The notes beneath the pieces are model-generated. The model was not told where the DNA came from and searched no databases. It saw nothing but the letters and a program-made list of their open reading frames with translations. Shown here piece by piece: positions 22,064 to 34,600 of a stretch of DNA of 64,000 nucleotides (position 1 is its first letter; every line of letters begins with the position of its first letter). Source of the stretch: Chimonanthus salicifolius (Eukaryota > Streptophyta > Magnoliopsida > Laurales > Calycanthaceae); NCBI GenBank assembly GCA_013350335.1, contig CM023537.1:8609438-8673437 (forward strand). Direction: 5' to 3'. The position numbers were made by a program, and so were the translations under genes.

Positions 22064-24548
22064 ATAAAGGTCAAGTAACTTTCTTAAGGTTTTCTTTTCT
22101 TTTCTCCCTTGTGGGAACAGTAGGACATAATCCCACTGTGGGTTTGTGGGTAGACGATGGAGTAAGATTTCACTTGTTTTCGAGCTTTCTTGTTGTGAAG
22201 ATTTTGGTCAGTTATTATATAGTTTTGTTAAGGCAGTTCTATTTCATTGGTATTATTTCAAAGTATACAATTATCTCGTACCAAATTAGTTGCTTCTCTC
22301 TGATGAATGCTGTTTTGACGTATGCCTTGTCAAAATTTTGTTGAAGATTTGTGGCTATATGGATGTATCCATTTCCAACAGGCTTTGTAGGTTTTCAAAA
22401 ACTGGGATTGCAGTGTCTTCTGCTTCTGCTTGCAGTCATTTGTATGAAATTTCAGATCACAATGAATACGACTATGTCACATAAACTGGTGTCTAATCTT
22501 TCAAAAATTGAAAAAAGAGTGGTCAGGAACCATACCCAGTTATCAGGGTGGGTCATTTCATTGCAGCAACAATGCAGGTAAGTTATTCATTGTACACTAA
22601 TGGCTTTCCATATTCCAGATGAGTGGAATTACAGCCTGATTGTATATGATGAATGGCTCTGATTTGGTGCATTTGAGTGCTCCTTCACCAGAAGCTTTGG
22701 GTATATTGATATCGTGAAAAGAGGTTATGCTTGTGCCCAACCCGATCCACGTGGTTGGGGAACTGATCCCATTTATCACTATAAAGTATTCTTAAATCTT
22801 TAAACTCTTTAAAATATGATTTTTGATTGATCCGATTAATATAATGTTGTTGCAAAAGTGGGCTCGACATGTGCCTGCTTTTGGGTTTAGGGTTTGGAAT
22901 TGACATTATCAGCTACTTATCATATCAATGCTGTCATTTATACCTGTCAATAGCTGTAGGTGCAGTCATTCATGCGTGTGCTGAATCTCTACTGCTGATG
23001 CGGAGCTTGTTTTCTTTGTGGTTTCCAGTTGGATGGTTGGGATCCATCTGATTAATATGATGAGGTGGATATGTGATAGCTTGAGTTAATTACCTCAGCG
23101 TTTTTCATCTATGATTTTGCAATTGTGGATGCACTGAATGATCCTGCTCTTTAGTGCTGGATGATTCTACCAGTGGCTCTTTAGGGTGGAGTGGGTATTA
23201 AATTAAAGACACTAACTTTCTAAGGTAGGTTTCTGGCCGGATGTGAGTTCCAGTGAACTTATCATTGAACGAATAACATGAAAGACATAATAAACTTCAT
23301 CAATTTTCTAATTAAATATTTTTCATTTGATCTACACTGCCGTTTAAAAAAATTGATCTACACAATGCCAAGCTCATTAGTTTCACAACATCTATATATA
23401 AAAATTTTATAAATAGAAATTAATTAAAATTGCATAAATCTCAATGGTTATTATTTATTATCATTATTACTATTAAGATGATAACTTGAGGTCATTTCTC
23501 AATCTTATTCTATAATTCATATATGACAGCATACAACAATTTTTTCAAGACATGCAAGTTCAAAGTGTGAAAAATATTTCTTTTTAAAATATAATCAAAC
23601 TAAATTACAATCGCAACCAGAAATATCCAAATTTAATACCATTAGATCCTCATCCAAAGTTGGCAACAACGTAGGGGAAGTGGTTTGTATGACTTGATCA
23701 CATGGTTCTCTTTAACTCTTCATGATGGCGACTTACACTTGTACGGCTGCCAAGAGTACCTAATTTCTTTGGAACTTTTCTTGCGATCTTTTCCAATAAG
23801 GAGCATACACGTGGCACCTTGGGCCCCCAGTAAGGTAAACATTCTTGAGAAATTAAATTCCCTCTTAAGATTTTAAATTTATAAATATTTATACTATTTT
23901 TAAATGTTATATTTTCCATGAAATTTTTCTTTAATTTTCTGATAAAAACCCATTTTTAAAAAAAAAAATATACTGATCGATGTTTATATTCCAAAGTCGG
24001 TATTTATAACAGTGATCCAGACTTGCCAACAACGCAGGGGAGGTGGTTTGTAATTTTGTATGACTTGATCACATGGCTTTCTGTAATTCTGCATGTTGGG
24101 GATTTAGACACGTGTACGGTATCAAGAGTACCTAATTTCCAAAGGCTTTGGAACTTTCTTGCGATCTTTCCCAATAAGGAGCAGACACGTGGCAACTAGC
24201 CCCAATAAGGCCAACAGCCATGAACCAGTATCACAAGTCGTGCTTGATTCAGAGCTTTCTCGGTGGAGAGATTTCGACCTCAGAATCCATTTGGCAGACG
24301 CTGTAAACAATCAGAATCACTTCCAATTCATACCCCCAAAAAATATTTAATTATAATATTAAAGGAATTTTTAAAGGGCAGAAAGAGAAAGAAAGATTCT
24401 CGTTTCATCTCAGATCCATCTCTCTTGTGAATCTGCGAATCTACGGTTGTCATTCGTTTCCTCCGATCCAGATCGCAGTGTAAAAAGGAGAATTTCTTTA
24501 GCTCTGTGGCTCTGCAACTTCCGTCGTTTCTGCTCTTGCTTGTTCAGG
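22064..24548. other. RPS2 3' region and RBCX2 upstream region
   Basis: The first few hundred bases must contain the RPS2 3' UTR; I cannot fix its end. No other gene is supported between 22064 and 24548. The last 900 bp hold the duplicated block described separately and, near 24345-24370, an AT-rich TATA-like stretch followed by a GA-rich leader (24370-24548) for RBCX2. Confidence 0.6.
23643..24200 (+). promoter_or_regulatory. Duplicated promoter block with two G-boxes upstream of RBCX2
   Basis: A segment of about 180 bp occurs twice in the same orientation, at 23643-23822 and 24008-24200. Shared landmarks are GCCAACAACG/GGCAACAACG, TATGACTTGATCACATGG, AAGAGTACCTAATTTC, TTGCGATCTTT, CCAATAAGGAGC and then an ACACGTGGCA G-box/ABRE (23808-23817 and 24185-24194). 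CCAAT and the AATAAGG sequence next to the G-box recall CCAAT and I-box-like light-responsive motifs. The second copy ends about 350 bp before the RBCX2 ATG. Inference: a duplicated cis-regulatory module of RBCX2. Confidence 0.6.
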
Positions 24549-27500
24549 ATGGTCGGAGCTCTGTCGATGATAGGTTCTGTAGTCGTAGATTCGCAAATCT
24601 GCCACTCGGCTCTTCCTCTCTCTAATTCTACCTTCAGGAGCAGCTGTGGGGATTTAAGGAGGTACAGAAAGCGAGCGGAGCGATCTCCACCGTCGGATTT
24701 GAGCAGTTCATTTGTCAATGCTTCGCAAGACTGGCGTCTGTCGTCGTCGAGAGTTCGTCGGCAGTCGAGGAGGCAGCGGAAGCTTCGGAATCTTGTGATC
24801 GTCGATGAATTGGGCGGTCAGTACGAAGACACTTTCCAAGATGTCACCTTGGTAAGTCGATTGCTTTGATTTTACTCTGTTTTAATTTTTTAACATAATC
24901 AAATTAGATTTCATATTTCTTTTTTCAAATAGAATGTAAATACGCGTCTGATTCTTAATAATTCGTGCCGAACGTGTCTAAATTAAAACAAATGAGTTGG
25001 ATGTAAAATTTCTATCTATTAATTTTTTTAATCTATTGATTAGGTTTTAACTCTATTTTTCTTTTACCAATGTGTTCACTAAGGTAAATAACTCTTTCAA
25101 GTGAATTGAAAATCGAATTCACGATTACTGTTTTAAAATAACAACATGAATAACAATCCTTCAATTTAAGACGTTATTGATTCTTGGAGTTTCCTCCAAA
25201 GATAGATGTCTAATAATTCAACAATTTTTAAAGCATTTGATCCCAACCAACTCAAAACTGAATCCAACGTTTGTGATTGAATGGGGCTGTATGTGTTTTC
25301 CGTTGCAGAGGTTTTGATTGATGTATTTGGGTATATTGAGAAAATGATAAAAAGCTAATGTCCACTATTTTAAATTATGTTTACTGTTCTATTTTGTTTT
25401 TATTTTTTTGAAAAATTATTTTGATAATTTTTTGAGTTGATTTTTACACTGAGAATAATTTTAAGACTGTTTAGAAGTAAGTTCTTCAAATCTGAAAAAT
25501 ATTGTCAATTCTAAGTTTTTTCTCTTAAAAATTTACTTATTTTAAATTATTTCATCAATTTCTTTTAATTTTAGGTTTTTTAAATAATTTAATGAAATAA
25601 TATTAAATACTTATATAGAATTGAATGTGGATACTTTAATGGATTAATATAGTTTGTAAAGTAGTCATTTTTCAAAATTTAAGAATCTTAATTATTCTCA
25701 AAATTTTGACTATCAAGTATCTTATACTTTAAAAAAATAACTTTTTTTAACAAAAGTATGCTCATATTATGTTTTCCTATTTTTCTCAAAATTTCTATTT
25801 TTTTAATTTAAAAAAATGTGACGAAAAACATATCCACACTATAATCGTACACCTACACATATTTGGTCCTAATTTGAAGTTGTCGAAATTGTTCTCAAAT
25901 ATCTCCACTGGGAATTTGTTCTCCACAAAAGTTGTGCTCAGGGTATAAAAATCGTGAAGTCTCCTAATATCTGTGCAATGGTTGATGCCTTGATGGGGAA
26001 AGCCATGAAAATAGAATCCTATATGCACAGTTACGTTTTATTTCAATTAATTACAAATTTCTTTTCTTTTTTTTTTTTAATTGCAGCAAATTATAAAGTA
26101 TTTTACAATCAAGGCTGTGAGGACCGTTCTCCACCAACTTTATGAGATGAACCCACCAACATACAGATGGTTTTATGAGTAAGTGGATCTTTTTAATCCC
26201 TTTCCATCTTCATGTAAAGAGAGGATTCAAGTAAGTCAATTTTATTCTCATGAAAAACTACGATATTATTTATTATGCACTGATTCACAAAGTTCAAAAA
26301 AACTTGTGTAAACTTGGGTCGGATTTTAATCAGACTTTTACGATCTGACCCAAAAAATCAATGGATTTGGATAATGTTTTTGTATATCTTGGGTTAGATT
26401 AGGTTGAAAAAAATAAACTCGCGTGAAATTCAGATCAGGTTAGCTAGTACCGGCCTTAAAATCTCAGAGGCTCTAAGCGCAATGTATTGGTGGGGGGCCT
26501 AGGCCTTGAGAGCAGTGCAAGTGGAGATCCTATAGCCCATTGGTCACATTGGCGGGGCCTTAGGCGGCGGCCTAGTTGGCCTAAAGCCAGGGCCAGCCTG
26601 AGGTTGGCTTGAGACATTTAAAAGCAATCCGACTTGACTCGACTTGATCTGAGTGCACCAAGTTATAAAACAATACTCGGATTATGTTGAGTCAGAAATT
26701 CGGGTCGAGTCGGGTTGAGTAACTTGGGTCAGCCATTTGAGTTGGGTTCAATAATTTTTGACATGAGTTGAATTGCATTTATTGAAAGTCGACTCAATCC
26801 GACTCGAGTTTCAGCCCCAAAGAAAAAGGTGTTAGTTTTCCTTTATGAAATCAACCAAGATTTTCATTCAAAAGATATTATTCTGTTGCAAACTAGTTTA
26901 CAATTGATAATATTTCTGAAAAAACTGAATATGCAGGTACAGTTTTTATAACAAAATTTGTAAGATGTAGTTTGTCTCTTAGTGATAAATAATGAGCTCT
27001 ATGCCATCTTGTATGAAGATTAGTTATCATTAAATTGAAACATTATACAAGTGGTGGTCAAATTTCATTTCCAATTTATTGTAACTCAATGATTCATAAT
27101 TCGGTCCATGTCTTGTTTTAGGTACCATGAAGATTCTCCCATTTAAATGTAAATGATTTCAAACATAAATCGTTACTACTTAGAAGAGAGATGATAATAT
27201 CATATTATAGTATGGGGTTTAGGGTTTATGGTTCTCACTTGCTTTCTCTTAGATTTGATACCCTGTTTCTTTTAGGTTTGTAGCAACACACAGTCTTGGA
27301 GACGGGGATCGCTTCATTAAAACTCTAGTGAAGGTATTTTTTAAAAAAAGTTCAAGCAAAAATCGCATAGATCTTTCAATTTCTAATGATGTGGATCTTG
27401 CTACTCCAATGAAAATGATGAAAACCGCATTGTTGTATCATGCAGGAGAGGCAGGAGTTAGCTGAAAGAGTGATGGTAACACGCCTCCATCTGTATAGTA

Positions 27501-28426
27501 AATGGATTAAGGTATGTGGAAGAATGCTAATTAGAAATTATTAGCTGTCGATGGGTTGGGTCGGCCACTTGTGTCGCTGGGTCTATCAATTCAGCGGTTG
27601 GACTAGGCTTGCTTAAAATGTATGCCCAATTTCTAAGCAGTCCTGCCTCAGTTCAAGGGCTATAATTTGTTTGGGTTTGGTAGATATGGCCACTCCAGTC
27701 ATTATGGTTTGGGCCAGGCAGAATCATTTTTGTTGAGCCCTGCTTTTATGGATATTGGGCCTATATTCAGGCCCAGAATCCAGCTCTGGACCACAAGGTC
27801 GGCCCAGTTCAGTTATCCAGAGGGCGCTTAGCTGCGGGATAACAGATGTGGGACTTTGTGACTTGGTGAGAACTGAGAAGTGAAGCTGATGAATGAATGA
27901 AGTTGCCGAATTCTTTATCCCTCTGTAGAGATTCTGTAAGTGGCCTCTTCACCATTTTCTAACAAAACAGCAATAAAAATAGCAGCGGTGAAGATCACAG
28001 ATTCTATGAAAAAATATTTTTAATTTGATTATGAGTGTCAATTTTATCTTTAACAATTTTAAACATTTACTAGTGTAAAAAGTGAAAATAAGATTTACTA
28101 ATAACCCTTTAATAAAAATAATTTCCACAGTGCCATGCCCCTAAAACAATAGACTTCACACTTTACCTTTCACTAACATCAAATGTTCTTTGGAGTGAAG
28201 AATAACATATTTCCCCCCTTTTTCCCAGTTTTTCTTCTACAGAAACATGATCATGCTTTTTCACTGTTATTTTTTTCTTTTTCTTTTTGTTTTTGTTTTC
28301 CAGAAATGTGATCATGCAAAAATATACCAGCAAATTTCAGACCAGAACTTAGAGTTGATGAGGGAACGCCTTATGGAGACTGTGGTGTGGCCATCAGATG
28401 ACACAAATACTGAGAAGATTGGTTAA
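24549..28426 (+). CDS. RBCX2: Chaperonin-like RbcX protein 2, chloroplastic
   Basis: Five exons: 24549-24851, 26087-26178, 27276-27333, 27446-27511 and 28304-28426; all introns are GT-AG and the frame is open through to a TAA stop, giving 213 residues. RbcX is a homodimeric assembly chaperone that clamps the C-terminal tail of the Rubisco large subunit and helps form RbcL8 in the chloroplast. The N-terminal 60-80 residues are Ser/Arg-rich with few acidic residues, fitting a transit peptide. The RbcX helical domain runs from about residue 102 (YFTIKAVRTVLHQLYEMNPP, then TYRWFYEFV) through ERQELAERVMVTRLHLYSKW to the C-terminal helix (RERLMETVVWPSDDTNT). This C-terminus marks the RbcX2 (RbcX-IIb) type rather than RbcX1. 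I used the ATG of MVGALSMIGS because homologues start the same way; an in-frame upstream frame is open but unlike the family. Confidence 0.93.
26438..26600 (-). mobile_element. hAT-like repeat fragment (GGCCGGCC-type ends)
   Basis: Read on the minus strand, this sequence starts CAGGCTGGCCCTGGCTTTAG and passes through GGCCGCCGCCTAAGGCC to GAGATTTTAAGGCCGGTACT. The order matches the insertion at 41866-42006 in the other orientation, so they are one repeat family. It lies in RBCX2 intron 2 and has no coding capacity. Confidence 0.5.
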
Positions 28427-29226
28427 GTGGTTGTGGGTTTAGGACTCTCCACCATGGTTGTTGTGGTCACTGAATTGCTGTATCAATTTATATTCTAAAG
28501 TTGAATTTAGTTTTTCCTCAGTCTAATATAGGAAATGCCTTGTTAAAAAATTAAGTTTTAAAACACATGCTCTTGTAACTATTCTTTGCATATAAGAAGC
28601 AGATGTATTTACACCCATCAAATCGATTACTATTGCCGAATGTGTGAGTTGATAGATATGATACATAATTCTTTATTTTTTTAAATAAAATAGATGTCTT
28701 AATTTAATATGAATGTATTTAGTTAATGCATGACCTGTTTAAATAAAACATATATTAAGGGCACTGCCATGGACTATCATTTTTTCAAAATTAGGGCGTC
28801 TACTTTTGCTTTTGGTGCTTGTAAGTTATAAATTTCTTTAGCATACACTACCAAGTACCAATCATGGGTGTTTGTTAAAATTTTAGGCCAACGATTTTTT
28901 CATGGTCATTTTGTGTAAGTGATTCGAAGGGTAAAATGAGTAATACAGTAAAAATTACACAAAATGCCTGTGGAAGGATCACTATCCAAATTTTATCGTG
29001 GGTGTTTGAAAGTTACAGAGTTTGAACTTTAAAATCTTTATTGTACAAAAATATTGGATAAAATTCTGAATACACAGATTCTCAAAAAATTATGAGTTCC
29101 AACATTTCGATCTTCTACTTGAAAGGAATATTTAAATCAAAATGGGAATGGGCCAGGCTTGAATCTGGCACGTCATATACTATGCTCAAGCTCAATTTCC
29201 ACAATCTAAAGAAGCTAGACTGCGAG

Positions 29227-29760
29227 ACTGAGCTCGATTAAAAATAGGATAAAATAAAATAAAAATGAAGATCAACAAAATCAATATTCAGTAAGAAATA
29301 GAAAATTTAAGAAAAAACGTAAAGTCAAGCGAAATAGATTACGGAATCAAATGAAACAAATTCAAGAAAATGACAAAATAAAAATAAAAATAGAAAATAA
29401 GAAAAGGAAGGGAAAGAATAAGAGACAATATATTTGAAAAATAGAAGACAGAAAAAATGAAGAGGAGAAAGAATAAGAGAAAATAGAAAAAAAATCAAAT
29501 GAGAATATAGAATAAAATAATGGAAAACTGGAAAAAATAGAAAAGGGAGAATAAAAAGAGAAAACGGACGAAAAAGAATAAAAAATAGAATAGAAAATAA
29601 AACGCCAAAAAAGGGGAAATGACTAGAAAGAAGGAGAAAATAATCAAAGAAAATTAAAATAAAAGGAAAAAGAAGATAATAATTGAAAATAAAAATAAAA
29701 GAAGAAAATAGTAAGAGAAAGGGAAATAAAGTAGAAAAGTAAAAGAAGAGAGAGAGAAAT
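29227..29760 (+). repeat. Purine-rich (A/G) low-complexity tract
   Basis: Over about 500 bp the plus strand consists almost only of A and G, built from variants of AAAATAGAAAA, AAGAAGAGA and AAAAATAAAAA. Cytosines are rare from about 29340 onward. It is not a simple tandem repeat of one unit. Such tracts occur in plant retroelement leaders and as expanded microsatellites; the origin is not clear here. Confidence 0.7.
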
Positions 29761-30109
29761 CTTGGTGGAGCCACGGTGAGAACCGGTGGAGAGAACTGAA
29801 AGAGAGATTTGTAGAAACTAACTATAAACTCCAACGCTCTAACTCTTGGAATTCCTTGCTTTGGATGGAGGGAGAAAAGACAATCCTTGATACTCAAGGG
29901 TCATTTGATCTGAGTGAATTCGGCTAAAGTATATTACATGTATTTATGATATTATATAAAAATAGATTGTGATTTTTTTTTTTTTTTTTATCAAAATACT
30001 TTAAAAACTGTGATTTTGGTTGGTAGTACCTCTCAAAAAAAAAAAATTAAGTGAAAAACCCCTCATACACTAGCGTATATTAGAGTTTCTCTTTTAAAAC
30101 TCTATGTAG

Positions 30110-30251
30110 TATGTACCTTGAATAGCATTACTTTATGTACTTAGATTTGACTTATGCAATTTTATAAGTAGTGTATTCGATATGTACCTTGAATAGCATT
30201 ACTTTATGTACTTAGATTTGACTTATGCAATTTTATAAGTAGTGTATTCGA
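30110..30251. repeat. 71-bp perfect tandem duplication
   Basis: The 71-bp unit starting TATGTACCTTGAATAGCATT is present twice in a row (30110-30180 and 30181-30251) without a visible difference. The flanks share nothing further. A very recent slippage or repair event is likely. Confidence 0.9.
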
Positions 30252-31619
30252 TCTAATACATCAGTGTATAAAACCCGAACGCTCATGCACTAACTTATAA
30301 ATCTAATAGCTAGCACATAAACTCAATATTTAGTGTTGAAACTCAATAGTTAGCACATAATCTCAAAACTTAGCCTATATTACTCAAAAGGGCTTAAATA
30401 CATTGAAAATAGGGTGAAAATGGGTTAAAAGAATTCCAAGTGCTTGAGTGCTTAAGGTTGTAGCTTTTGTGTTTAAGGGTGGCAATGGGTAGGAAGTTGG
30501 CAATAACTAATAACAAATTTACTAATTTGACTTGACCTGACCTTGATTTTTATAACCATTGCCTGGTGTGACTCAACTTAATTTTTATTTTATACATTCT
30601 GACCGGACTCAACCCAATTCAATCCAACCCGACTTGACTTCATATAAAAGTTTAAAAAATAGAAAAATGAGAAGAAATTTATTTTTAATAGAAAATAAAA
30701 GATAAAAGGCTTCCCTTTCATGTGAGCATGTTGGGATATAGAAACTTGAGGCAATAGACTAAGATTTTTTAACTTGGTGAGATACATCGGTTAAAATTAA
30801 TAGGTAAAAAATAAATAAATAATTTAAATATTAACTTTAATTAATTCAGGGCAAGTTTGCATTTAGGGTTCCTTCACCCAACTCGATCCAAATTTATTTT
30901 GAGTTGGAAGAGGTCGGGTCAAATTAACCTTTTTTTAATAAATAATAACCCAAATATGATTTTTTTAGATTGAAGAAGATATCAGATAAAAAATTGCCAC
31001 CTTATTTGTACTGGAAAAGAAAGATAAATAGAGGTATTCAAACCTTAAATTTGTAATAAAATCGAATTTCTCTTACCCCTTTTTTTTTAAGATGGATATT
31101 TCCACCTCTCATTAGAGATGAGACTAATTCCTCTTACACTTGACTATGAATAGAAGCCAACGTCACTATAAGTATGCAAAATGAACAATCCTAAATGGTT
31201 AGTTTGATGGTCAATTTCTACTATTGTTTATGGGGTCTTGGGATCAAGCCTCTCTCAACGTGAAAAGGGTCACTCTCCTTAATTCTGTACCCGACATGTT
31301 ATTGATTTTCAGCATAATCATTTGCAATTCTCGAGTCGACACACATAATATTCTAACCACTAGGAACACTGAATTTTTTTTTTTTTTTCTTTCAATACTA
31401 AAATTTTATAGTTGGATTGGGTTAGGGCATATATTGTGAGGGGCACATTAGTTCAAAATGGATTCTAATTATATGAAATTTAGACTTGACTCTTAAAAAA
31501 TAAATGAGAGCTCAAATGGTCCTTTGGGCGGTCAATGTAATTTAACTTCTTATTTTTTAGCTCTTTGCATCATCATCAGCAGCTATTATCCCATCTTTGC
31601 TCTTTGTTATCACCATCTC

Positions 31620-34600
31620 TGTAATGTCCACCCCTTTTCACCTTAAATCAGAGTCTATTTTTTTTTTTTTTCAATAGTGACAAAGGGCGCGGACGTCACG
31701 ACGCGAGTTAAGTCCGAGCTTCTAAAGCCCGGCCCTTAACTAGCCAATCCTACGTGTGCGTGGAACGAAGTCCACGAAGAACAGCTCACACGTAGACGTA
31801 AGTTCAAGGAATATTACAACTAAGTGCGGAATTAACAATAAAGACTATGCCTACAAATTTGAGATAGCAGGGAAGATAACATTCTTAATATTACCAAAAT
31901 ATCACAACGTCTCAACTTCCAAAATAAACCAAAATATAAGAGTAATCTAATTATACAGTCCGATAAGCTAAACTGTTCAAATATACATTTCCCAAAAATA
32001 ATCTTTAATAAAGTAAACAGTTCGCCTCCCCAAGCTTCTAAGCTTGGCTCCCGTCCCGTCCTTCTGCTCCGGCATTTCTTGCGTCATCAGTTAGGGTAGA
32101 AGTAGGGCGTTAGACTAATGCGCTCAGTAGGACTCCGAGTAGGGCTAACACATGGATTAGTGATAACAAAGCATATAGATAATAGTATAACGAAAACCAT
32201 AAAATGAATGCTATGCCATGGGTGTCTGTGTTATGAATCCCACCCATCATCGATACCATCATGCTGTCATATCCCCCTTGACTGGCAAAACTTCGTCAAG
32301 ATACAAACAATCACAAATCATCCCCTTGGACTGCAAAACCTCGTCCAGATATAAAACAATCACAAATCATCCCCCTGGACGGCAAAACCTCGTCCAGATA
32401 TAAAACAATCACAAATCATTCCCCTAGACGGCAAAACCTCGTCCAGATATAAAACAATCACAAATCATCCCCCTTGATGGAAGAACTATCATCAAGGTAT
32501 CATAATTACATACAACATCCCTGATACATCAAACACATCAAAATATCTCCATGTCTGTTTATCGGTCTGCCCCGACGAAGCATGGACTCCGGTTTCATTT
32601 CATCATTCCCCTGTCATATCCCTCCCATGCCATGCATGAGATGTAGATGCCATATGCCATGTAATGAATATAATAACAAACCATGACATTTAAAAAAATC
32701 CCATCAATAAAACATATAACTTGATTACCCAAAATAGATCAAGCAAAGCCTCAATAATCACATCATAGCATTAAAACCCATTTTAAACCAATCATATGCT
32801 TACCGGAATAAATCAAGTAAAAACCCCTACATAATACATAATTCAAAACCAATCTTAAAACATACCATATAATTTCCAAACTAATTCAAAGAAACCATCA
32901 CTCAATCCATGGCTTACAAAAAGGTAGGAATCCTACCGAATATCGACTAGTGTTCTTTCCTTCGTTTCCGTCCGACAGACCCGGTCGCCGATCACGCACC
33001 GCTTGCGATGTCCGGTATCTTATTATACACATCAATTAGTCCATGTATTAACCATTTAAGTCCATAAATCACATCTTAGTGGGGTTCGGCCATATACCAT
33101 GGCCGAACCTCACTAACTAAGTTTTGCGGGTCCCATTTAGTCCATTAAATATTTTAATCATATGAGTCTAAAAACCAGCCACCCTAGGCTTTATTAATCA
33201 CTCATAAGGTTGTTACTTAGAGTCCCTAAGTCCATGACCACCTCCCATGGGTTTCTTCATTTTGGCCAATATTTACGGTTTTGCCACTACCCTTCCATGG
33301 TTACTCATTTACTTAATCCATGTACATCATGGTCCATAATTGATCCATAACTTAGACCCATTAATTGATTCACAAAATGGTTCCATTGATGTCTCATTAA
33401 CCATGATATGCATATTAATAATTTAGTCCTTAACTTAGCCTAATTTTTCCATTCATCCAACCACATACACACACCCTTCCTGAGTCCATAAAATGACTTA
33501 CAATTGAATCATCATTCTTAACCACATCTTGGGTCCCTAATTGATCCATCAACCATACAACAAGACCACTTACCTCAACCAGTCTAATTAACCTAATTCC
33601 ATTAATTTTTAAACACATGCACACACCTTAAACCTTAGCCCAAAGAGGACTCTCAATGAGTCATGGGCTTTATTAAAACTAGCCCCTTTAATTCAACCTA
33701 ATCCCCACTTTTCCTTGGGTCTTTTTCACCACATTTAGATCCATAATAAGCCCTCCCATGAGGAGGTTTACATCATGCATTTAAATCATCAACTTTGATC
33801 ATCACTTGATACATTCTTGAGTCCATTAATGACCCCTTTAATCATGACCTATTCCCCATTAATTTAGACACACACATAAGTCCAACTATGAGGGATTTTA
33901 ACTCATACATTTAAATCATCCTTCCTTAATCATCATGAAATACATTTTGGTCCATTAGTTTAACCATAACTCCCATTTATTTTTTCATGGTTCCAAAACA
34001 CCAAATTCATCCCAATCTCCCTATTGAAATCACTTAGCCACCTTCCATGATTTCCTTCACTAAAAACCCCTTAAAATTTACAAACCTTTGACCCCTTTTA
34101 AGCCTCCAATTTATTAGTACATTATTTCATACCTTCCATCCTTCCAAACCCATTTAAATTTACAAACACATAACCCTAAAAACTCCATTAAAGATCCTTA
34201 ATTACCTACATTTAACCATTAAAATCTTAAAATCCTAAATCATCCTCCATGGCTTCCATTATTTATAAACCCTAATAATTCACTTAAACACCTACTATTT
34301 TTGAGGTCATTAACATCATTCACATCTCCTATGCATTTCCTCATTTAAACCCCTTTAAAATTATCACCACATTTAATCATTAGCACCTTAAAAAAAACAT
34401 AAGCCATCTTTCCATGATTTTCATTCAAGATCCCTTTAAAAAGAACTACCATATTTAATCATTAAACACTTACAAACCCTAATCATCCTCCATTCTTTTC
34501 CTCATTAAAACTCTTTAAATTCACTAACATTTATTCATTAACATCTTAAAATCATAAATCCCCCTTCCATGGTTTTGATCTTAAAAACCCCATTTAAGCT

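Larger units (their letters stand above)
28427..31614. other. Gene-free region downstream of RBCX2
   Basis: Contains the RBCX2 3' UTR, then AT-rich DNA, a long purine-rich tract (29227-29760) and a 71-bp tandem duplication. The open minus-strand frame of 190 codons over the purine-rich tract is a composition effect (see rejected items). Confidence 0.6.

Noticed and set aside
29325..29897. Minus-strand open frame of 190 codons, Phe/Leu/Ser-rich
   Set aside because: It lies on the pyrimidine strand of the purine-rich tract, where stop codons are rare by composition. The protein is low-complexity with no family signature and no splice or promoter context.
32271..32515. CRISPR-like array
   Set aside because: Regular repeats of 49 bp without unique spacers, in plant nuclear DNA inside an LTR. 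It is an ordinary tandem repeat with hairpins.
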